This document shows, piece by piece, positions 58,677 through 64,000 of a DNA stretch of 64,000 nucleotides (positions are counted from its first letter, which is position 1; each line of letters begins with the position of its first letter). The DNA is from JAAYCI01 sp964550985 (GTDB lineage: Bacteria > Bacillota > Clostridia > Oscillospirales > Ruminococcaceae), in assembly GCA_964550985.1 (NCBI GenBank), contig CAZKBM010000002.1:1-64000 (forward strand), written 5' to 3'. The notes below the pieces were generated by a model. It did not search any database. It was not told the origin of the DNA and was given only the letters and a program-made list of their open reading frames with translations. The position numbers and the translations under genes are program-made.

Positions 58677-59963
58677 CTATTTCTTTTCCTCGCCGCCCAT
58701 CTTTATGGCCTCCAAAACGGCCTCCATGCTGCGGCGCATCAGCACCACGCACTCGCTCACGCTGGCCGCGCCGCGCACAACATCTTCGGCAAAGGTGGCG
58801 CAGCTTGGCGCGCCGCAACTTCCACAGTCCAGCTGGGGCAGTTTTTTCATAATCTCGGCGGCCTCGGCATACAGGCTGAAACTCTCCTCCTTGGTTTTGC
58901 CAAGTTCCATCACCGGCATGTACACAACATCCTCGTTCCAGCGCATGGCCGCCGGGATGCCATCCTCTAAATGGCTGGAACTGACCGGCATATACCGGCG
59001 CAGCTTTGCCAATTTTGCCTTGGCAATATAGGGGTTTTCCACCTGTAGCACCCCGCCCACGCAGCCACCCGCGCAGGCGCCCAGCTCCACAAATTCAAGC
59101 CCGGTGTACTTGTCGTCCTCCAAATCCTCCAGCACCCGTATCACGTTTTCAATCCCGTCGGCCGCAAGGTAGCTATCGGTGCTTAGCAGCCCCACCGATT
59201 CCCCACCGCTCTCTGCCCAGCCCAGGCCAATGCGTCCGCTCACCCTGGGCGGTTCGGTTCCGTCGGCGGGCAGCTTCATGGCCGCCAGCATGGGGGTGTA
59301 AATGTCTTTTACCGCCACGGCGGCGTCCAAATAACTCTCTCCCCTGCCCATGGGCATACGGATGGCCGTCACCTTGGCGGGGCAGGGGGAGAGGAAGATA
59401 CAGCCAATCTCCCCGGCGGGCACGCCCTCTTTTTGGGCCTTTTCTTTGGCGAGGCAGGCCGCTAGCTCCAGTGGGGCCACCAGCGGCAGCACGCGGCCCA
59501 AAAGGCTGGGGAAGCGCACCCGGATAAGCCGCAAAATGGCCGGGCAGGCCGAGGAGATGACGGGTTTTTTCAGCCCGCCGGCCGCCATCATGCTGCGGGT
59601 GGCCTCGCTCACCAGTTCCGCCGCGCAGCCCACATCAAAAACATCTTTAAACCCCAGCTTTTTTAGCCCGCCCGAAATCAGGTCCATATCCTTCAAATTG
59701 TTGAACTGCCCATAAAAACTGGGGGGCACCAGCGCTATGGGGTGGCCAAACTTTTTTACGATGGGCAAAGGGTCGGTAATGGCTTTTTTGGCGTGGTGGG
59801 GGCAAACGCGAATACACTCCCCACAGTCAATGCACAGCTCGGCAATGATGTCGGCCTTGCCGTCCCGCACCCGGATAGCCTGGGTGGGGCAACGTTTTAT
59901 GCAGTTGATGCAGCCCTTGCATTTCTCCCTGTCAAGGGTTACCGAGTGAAACAGCTTTGCCAT
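58677..59963 (-). CDS. sensory-type [FeFe]-hydrogenase-like protein
   Basis: 428 aa. Two N-terminal [4Fe-4S] motifs (CKGCINCIKRCP, CIDCGECIRVCP) lead into the hydrogenase large-subunit domain, and an additional C-terminal CGSCGAPSCATFAEDV cluster motif follows. The H-cluster cysteines appear conserved: ISSACPAI, LSPCPAK and ACAGGCVGG. The first Cys of the usual TSCCP motif, which donates protons in catalytic enzymes, is Ala here. This fits sensory (HydS-like) rather than fast hydrogen-evolving enzymes. Maturation genes hydEFG are not in the window. It lies in a five-gene operon with an anti-sigma-type ATPase. Confidence 0.85.
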   Translation of the reverse strand: MAKLFHSVTLDREKCKGCINCIKRCPTQAIRVRDGKADIIAELCIDCGECIRVCPHHAKKAITDPLPIVKKFGHPIALVPPSFYGQFNNLKDMDLISGGLKKLGFKDVFDVGCAAELVSEATRSMMAAGGLKKPVISSACPAILRLIRVRFPSLLGRVLPLVAPLELAACLAKEKAQKEGVPAGEIGCIFLSPCPAKVTAIRMPMGRGESYLDAAVAVKDIYTPMLAAMKLPADGTEPPRVSGRIGLGWAESGGESVGLLSTDSYLAADGIENVIRVLEDLEDDKYTGLEFVELGACAGGCVGGVLQVENPYIAKAKLAKLRRYMPVSSSHLEDGIPAAMRWNEDVVYMPVMELGKTKEESFSLYAEAAEIMKKLPQLDCGSCGAPSCATFAEDVVRGAASVSECVVLMRRSMEAVLEAIKMGGEEKK

Positions 59964-59993
59964 ACGCTTTCCTCTTTTCCCACATGGCCGGGG

Positions 59994-60419
59994 CTAAATA
60001 TTTACCGCCATACGCAAGTTTGTTCCCCTACCGGGCTGCGATCGCAGTTCAAATTCATCGCTGCACCGCTTCATGTTTGGCAAGCCCATCCCCGCGCCAA
60101 AACCCAGGTTGCGCACCTTTTCGGGCGCGGTACTAAAACCCTCCTGCATGGCCTTTTCCACGTCCTCTATGCCGGGGCCCTCGTCGTTTAGGCACATTTT
60201 AACCGTGCCGGGATAAATTTCCACATCTATTTCACCGCCGCCCGCGTGTATCACCAGGTTTATCTCCCCCTCATACATCGCAATGGCCACCCGGCGCACG
60301 GCCTCGCTTGGCACCCCCAGCTTTTTCAGGCGGTTTTTTAAATCGGCGCTGGCCTCTCCCGCACGTGTAAAATCATCACCCGGCACATCGTAGTGCAGGC
60401 GTATCATTGGCTCTGCCAT
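59994..60419 (-). CDS. HATPase_c protein, RsbW/SpoIIAB anti-sigma-factor type
   Basis: 141 aa, a GHKL-ATPase fold. The N-box-like MYEGEINLVIHAGGGEIDV and the nucleotide motifs VKMCLNDEGPGIEDVEKA and GFGAGMGLPNMKRCSDEFEL are clear. Such proteins phosphorylate an anti-anti-sigma partner or bind sigma factors. Its placement between a DRTGG protein and the hydrogenase-like gene suggests a redox-sensing signalling module. The longer C-terminal beta-strand region is typical of the clostridial cluster. Confidence 0.88.
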   Translation of the reverse strand: MAEPMIRLHYDVPGDDFTRAGEASADLKNRLKKLGVPSEAVRRVAIAMYEGEINLVIHAGGGEIDVEIYPGTVKMCLNDEGPGIEDVEKAMQEGFSTAPEKVRNLGFGAGMGLPNMKRCSDEFELRSQPGRGTNLRMAVNI

Positions 60420-60423
60420 GGGT

Positions 60424-60768
60424 TCATTCGCCGCCTTTCAGGCCGCACTCGTATAGTATTCCACAGGCCGAAAACATGGTTTTTTTGGTGGCCATCACCA
60501 CAATTTCCATCTCCTCGGCCAGTTTTAAAATGGTTGCATCCGGGTTTTTCCCCCGCACAAACACTACGCAGCGCATGTCCATCATGCAGGCTGTGCGCAC
60601 GGCCTGGGGGTTATTCAACCCCGTTAGCAGCACGCCCTGGTCCTTCACATAGCACAAAACATCACTCATCATGTCGCTGCCACAGGCCGTATGCACCTCT
60701 AAGTCCAGATCCTGGGCCCCCGTCAAAACCTCCGCGTTCAGCACCTTCGCAATCTCACCAATCTTCAT
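60424..60768 (-). CDS. DRTGG-domain protein (first gene of the hydrogenase-like cluster)
   Basis: 114 aa from ATG 60768 (GGAGGAACCC). The sequence KIGEIAKVLNAEVLTGAQDLDLEV and DVLCYVKDQGVLLTGLNNP fits the DRTGG domain found in phosphotransacetylase-associated and serine kinase-like proteins. It is followed after 4 bp by the ATPase gene. It contains several cysteines that could be redox-active. Confidence 0.78.
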   Translation of the reverse strand: MKIGEIAKVLNAEVLTGAQDLDLEVHTACGSDMMSDVLCYVKDQGVLLTGLNNPQAVRTACMMDMRCVVFVRGKNPDATILKLAEEMEIVVMATKKTMFSACGILYECGLKGGE

Positions 60769-60952
60769 GGGTTCCTCCAAACTTCCGCACATTCGTTCGG
60801 TCGCCCTGCCAAAAACCCCCGGCGGGGGCTGTTTCCCCTTTATATTATTTTCAATTATTCTTATTATAATGCAATGGCAGAATTGTGTAAAGCCGATGTG
60901 ACAGCCCGCTTACAGTATGTTGTTTTAGCCCGCCCCAGGCCGGAATCTCTGC

Positions 60953-60981
60953 TTGACAAGCCCGCACGCTGGCCTTACAAT
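60953..60981 (+). promoter_or_regulatory. promoter of the rny-ymdB transcript
   Basis: A near-consensus promoter: TTGACA (60953-60958), 17 bp, TACAAT (60976-60981). It predicts a leader of about 240 nt before the RNase Y start codon. Confidence 0.8.
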
Positions 60982-61228
60982 AAATTATGGAATGTCCTAT
61001 TGTTTGGCTGGTCATCCCACCGGCTGGCAATTACCGATATCCACTTACAGGAACGTGGCATCCTTCGCACATTCGGGCAGGTTCTCTGCCTTTGCATACA
61101 TCTTTGGCAAAAAGGCCTCCCTTGGCGGAATTTCTCCCCGCTCCGGGGCGCCCCCACAGCCACCCCTCCTGAATGGGGGCGGCGGCGCCATGGTTCCTGG
61201 CCAATCCCACCCAAAGGAGTTGACCCTA

Positions 61229-62785
61229 TTGTCACCAGTTATCATCACTGTGTTGGTGGCAGTCGTGGGCATCGTTTTAGCAGCCTTTATTGGGTTTCGC
61301 ACCGGTGTTATCTACCGCCGGCGCACCGCTGAACAGACCATCGGTTCAGCCGAAGAGGAAGCTGTAAAAATTGTCAACGACGCCATCAAAACCGCCGAGC
61401 AAAAGCTGAAAGAGGCCACTGTAGAGGCAAAAGAAAAAGCGTACCAGTTTAAGCAAGAAGCCGAAAAAGAGGCCAAAGAGCGCCGGGCCGAAATTTCTAG
61501 GGCCGAAAAGCGCATTGACCAAAAAGAAGATAATATCGACAAAAAAGCGGCAGCGCTGGAGAAAAAAGAAGAGGACCTGCACCAAAAAGAGACGCTGGCC
61601 GAAGCAAAACTTGCCGAGATTGACCAGATGAAGCAGCGCCAGATGGAGAAGCTTGAGAGCATCGCATCACTGACGCAGGAAGAAGCCCGAGGCCTGCTGA
61701 TGGCCCGCCTGGAAGAACAGCTTAGCCACGAGAAGGCCGTGCGTATCTCGGCCTACGAGACCTCGATGAAAGACGAGGCCGAGGACATGGCGAAAGAGCT
61801 GATTAGCCAGGCTATTGCGCGTTGTGCGGCCGATCATTCCAGCGAGGTGACCATCTCGGTGGTGGCCCTGCCCAACGATGAGATGAAGGGCCGCATCATC
61901 GGGCGCGAAGGCCGCAACATCCGCGCACTTGAAACCGCCACCGGTGTCGACCTCATCATAGATGACACCCCCGAGGCCATCACCCTTTCCAGCTTTGACC
62001 CGGTGCGCCGGGAAGTTGCCCGGCAAACTTTGGAAAAACTGATCTCCGATGGCCGCATCCACCCCGCCCGCATTGAGGAAACCGTGGAAAAATCCCGCAG
62101 GGATTTGGAACTGGTGATGAAGCGGGAGGGCGAAAAGGCCGTGATGGACGTGGGAGTGCACGGTATCCACCCCGATATGGTAAAACTGCTGGGGCGGCTG
62201 CGTTACCGCACAAGTTACGGCCAAAACGTTTTAAACCACTCGCTGGAGGTCGCCTACCTTTCGGGCATCATGGCGGCCGAACTGGGGCTGAACGTGGCCC
62301 AGGCAAAACGCGCCGGGCTGCTGCATGACCTTGGCAAGGCGCTGGACCACGAAATTGAGGGAAGCCATGTGCAAATTGGCGTAGAGATTGCCAAAAAGTA
62401 CAAGGAAAACCCCGCCGTAATCCACGCCATTGAGGCCCACCACGGCGATGTAGAGCCCAAAACCGCGCTGGCCTTTATTGTCATGGCGGCCGACGCCATC
62501 TCGGCGGCGCGCCCCGGCGCAAGGCGCGAAAACCTGGAAAGCTACATCAAGCGCCTGGAAAACCTGGAGGAGATTGCAAAGGGCTTTGCGGGCGTTGAAA
62601 GCAGCTTTGCCATTCAGGCGGGCCGCGAGGTACGCATCATGGTAAAACCAGACCAAATCAGCGATGACGACCTAGTTCTTTTGGCGCACGATATCAGCCA
62701 AAAAATAGAGAACGACCTGGATTACCCCGGCCAAATCAAGGTGAACGTGGTGCGCGAAAGCCGCGCTGTGGACTACGCCAAATAG
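61229..62785 (+). CDS. rny: ribonuclease Y
   Basis: 518 aa from a TTG start at 61229 with AAAGGAG nine bases upstream. This length and the N-terminal span right after the start (VIITVLVAVVGIVLAAFIGF) fit the ~520-residue family; the much longer open frame upstream overlaps the leader. A coiled coil (about residues 30-180), the KH domain (MKGRIIGREGRNIRALETATGVD) and the HD domain (HSLEVAYLSGIMAAELG ... GLLHDLGKALDHE) complete the RNase Y layout. It initiates mRNA decay at the membrane. Confidence 0.96.
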   Translation: MSPVIITVLVAVVGIVLAAFIGFRTGVIYRRRTAEQTIGSAEEEAVKIVNDAIKTAEQKLKEATVEAKEKAYQFKQEAEKEAKERRAEISRAEKRIDQKEDNIDKKAAALEKKEEDLHQKETLAEAKLAEIDQMKQRQMEKLESIASLTQEEARGLLMARLEEQLSHEKAVRISAYETSMKDEAEDMAKELISQAIARCAADHSSEVTISVVALPNDEMKGRIIGREGRNIRALETATGVDLIIDDTPEAITLSSFDPVRREVARQTLEKLISDGRIHPARIEETVEKSRRDLELVMKREGEKAVMDVGVHGIHPDMVKLLGRLRYRTSYGQNVLNHSLEVAYLSGIMAAELGLNVAQAKRAGLLHDLGKALDHEIEGSHVQIGVEIAKKYKENPAVIHAIEAHHGDVEPKTALAFIVMAADAISAARPGARRENLESYIKRLENLEEIAKGFAGVESSFAIQAGREVRIMVKPDQISDDDLVLLAHDISQKIENDLDYPGQIKVNVVRESRAVDYAK

Positions 62786-62817
62786 CAAGGGGCCTCGTTT
62801 TCTTTCTACCGGATGAA

Positions 62818-62855
62818 CAACCGCCGGGCGCCGTTTCGGCGCCGGCGGTTTTGTT
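62818..62855 (+). terminator. hairpin between rny and ymdB
   Basis: AACCGCCGG...GCGCC pairs with GGCGCCGGCGGTT, followed by TTGTT. It resembles a partial terminator; ymdB is still likely to receive read-through. Confidence 0.65.
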
Positions 62856-62882
62856 ATGGCAGTTGCCATGGAGGTGGCGTTT

Positions 62883-63653
62883 TTGAATTTTCTCTGCATA
62901 GGCGACGTGGTGGGCGAGGCCGGCCTTGATTTTTTGTGTAGCCGCTTACCCGCCTTAAAACAGGAATTGGCCGCCGATTTTGTGATTGTGAACGGCGAAA
63001 ACAGCGACAAAAGCGGCGTGGGGCTCAGCCGCCATTCCGCCGAGGCGCTTTTGCAGTATGCAGATGTGGTGACAAGCGGCAACCACTGCTACCGCCGCGC
63101 GGGGGAGGAACTGTTTGAGGAAAACCCCCGCCTGATACACCCGGCCAACTATCCCTATACAGCCGATGAAAATGGCCGCTGTTTGGTAGATACCGGGCGC
63201 TACGGCGCCGTTTGCGTGTTAAACCTTTCGGGCCTTGCCTTTTTAGAGCCGCTGGACAGCCCCTTTCAGCGGACCGACGTGCTGCTGCAAGGGCTGGAGG
63301 CCCGTTATATCCTGCTGGACTTCCACGCCGAATCCACAGCCGAAAAAAAGGCCCTGGCCTACTATCTGGATGGCCGGGTGGGGGCCGTGTTTGGCACCCA
63401 CACCCATGTACAAACGGCCGACGAACAAATTCTGCCCGCAGGCACGGGCTATATCACCGACCTTGGGATGACCGGCCCGCGCAACAGCGTAATTGGGGTG
63501 TGCCCGCAGCTTGCCGTAAAAAAGCAAAAAGACCACGTACCCGTGCAGTTCAGCGTGGCCGAAGGCCCCCAAATGTTGAATGGCGCGCTGTTCACCCTGC
63601 GTGATGCAGACGGCCTTTGCGCCGCCGTAAAGCGGGTAAACCTACAGGGCTAA
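62883..63653 (+). CDS. ymdB: YmdB-type metallophosphoesterase (TIGR00282)
   Basis: 256 aa from a TTG at 62883, with GGAGG (62870-62874) upstream; the in-frame ATG at 62856 is further from any SD. The calcineurin-like metal motifs are recognisable: CIGDVVGEAG, VNGENSDKSG, SGNHCYRRAGEE and the GTHTHVQTADEQILPAGTGYITDLGMTG region is reduced here to its core HTHVQT. In Bacillus YmdB controls the switch between motility and biofilm, and the gene regularly follows rny, as here. Confidence 0.93.
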   Translation: MNFLCIGDVVGEAGLDFLCSRLPALKQELAADFVIVNGENSDKSGVGLSRHSAEALLQYADVVTSGNHCYRRAGEELFEENPRLIHPANYPYTADENGRCLVDTGRYGAVCVLNLSGLAFLEPLDSPFQRTDVLLQGLEARYILLDFHAESTAEKKALAYYLDGRVGAVFGTHTHVQTADEQILPAGTGYITDLGMTGPRNSVIGVCPQLAVKKQKDHVPVQFSVAEGPQMLNGALFTLRDADGLCAAVKRVNLQG

Positions 63654-63696
63654 AAAGGGTGTTTTCACCCCCTCATTGGAAAGCAGAAAGGATACT

Positions 63697-64000
63697 ATGA
63701 CGACACAGCAAGAAATTGAACGCAGACGCACCTTTGCCATCATCAGCCACCCAGACGCGGGCAAAACCACCCTTACCGAAAAACTACTGCTGTACGGCGG
63801 GGCCATACAGCTTGCGGGCAGCGTAAAGGGCCAAAAAAACACCCGGCACGCCGTGTCTGACTGGATGGAGATTGAAAAACAGCGTGGTATATCGGTTACC
63901 AGCAGTGTGCTGCAGTTTGAATACGGCGGCCACTGCGTGAATATTTTGGATACCCCTGGCCACCAAGATTTTTCGGAGGATACCTACCGCACGCTGATGG
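63697..64000 (+). CDS. prfC: peptide chain release factor 3 (5' part, runs off the window)
   Basis: The first 101 residues of a translational GTPase: the P-loop HPDAGKTTLTEKLLLYGG, the QLAGSVKGQKNTRHAVSDWMEIE segment and the G3 motif DTPGHQDFSEDTYR are those of RF3, which recycles RF1/RF2 after termination. AAAGGA precedes the ATG. The gene continues past base 64000. Confidence 0.95.
   Translation, partial: MTTQQEIERRRTFAIISHPDAGKTTLTEKLLLYGGAIQLAGSVKGQKNTRHAVSDWMEIEKQRGISVTSSVLQFEYGGHCVNILDTPGHQDFSEDTYRTLM

Overview
The window is a chromosomal segment of a Gram-positive, anaerobic Firmicute of the class Clostridia, most likely an Oscillospiraceae/Ruminococcaceae-type gut commensal (inference). 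The evidence is a complete six-gene Rnf complex in the order C-D-G-E-A-B, an hrcA-grpE-dnaK-dnaJ cluster behind a perfect CIRCE element, adjacent rny and ymdB genes, an A-type flavodiiron protein and rubredoxin, a sensory-type [FeFe]-hydrogenase cluster, a MetA with acetyl-CoA-type Glu111, strong Shine-Dalgarno sites and frequent TTG/GTG starts. Coding DNA is GC-rich, while some intergenic stretches are clearly AT-rich. I saw no rRNA, tRNA, CRISPR array, transposase or prophage structural gene.

Layout: 1-4750 holds two sugar-ABC permeases, a GH4 alpha-glycosidase and a membrane-anchored SGNH hydrolase. 5076-6169 (minus) holds a RidA protein, an overlapping 49-aa membrane peptide and a CBM9-like protein. 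6335-11901 is the rnf operon. 11907-16403 holds an XRE regulator and a divergent MacAB-type ABC export operon. 16513-18488 is an MFS pump with a NiaR regulator, followed by rpsF-ssb-rpsR (minus, 19090-20357). 20510-24912 is an aroB-aroC-aroA-tyrA cluster. 24907-28284 holds a radical-SAM/DNA-metabolism pair and a LexA-like repressor facing a small membrane protein across a three-operator control region. 28779-34344 contains a GH2-like protein with altered active-site residues, HU, metA and an M23 peptidase. 34655-38864 holds an M3 peptidase, adenine deaminase and an HD-domain protein. 39014-44123 is the heat-shock cluster. 44283-57325 (minus) is a mixed block: DUF2716-like protein, two related exported proteins, two DEAD-box helicases, a CPBP protease with a Gly/Gln/Tyr-rich tail, an AraC regulator, a polysaccharide flippase, a YgjP-type metallopeptidase, rubredoxin, flavodiiron protein and a membrane protein. 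57589-60768 (minus) is the sensory-hydrogenase cluster. 60953-64000 is rny, ymdB and the start of prfC.

How it fits together: Rnf would couple ferredoxin oxidation to NAD reduction and ion pumping, central to an anaerobe's energy economy. The flavodiiron protein and rubredoxin handle O2 or NO. The five-gene hydrogenase-like cluster looks like a redox or H2 signalling module. The alpha-galactoside-type ABC/GH4 genes indicate growth on plant or host oligosaccharides.

The less ordinary content is of two kinds. First, 27044-28284 looks like a self-contained damage-responsive switch: an autocleavable S24 repressor, three ACAAC-N5-GTTGT sites placed on two divergent promoters, a putative DNA-repair pair downstream and an unknown small membrane protein on the other side. 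Second, two unrelated families of non-coding dispersed repeats (A, seven copies; B/C, four copies) are scattered between genes, sometimes supplying stop codons or a ribosome-binding site to the genes they touch.
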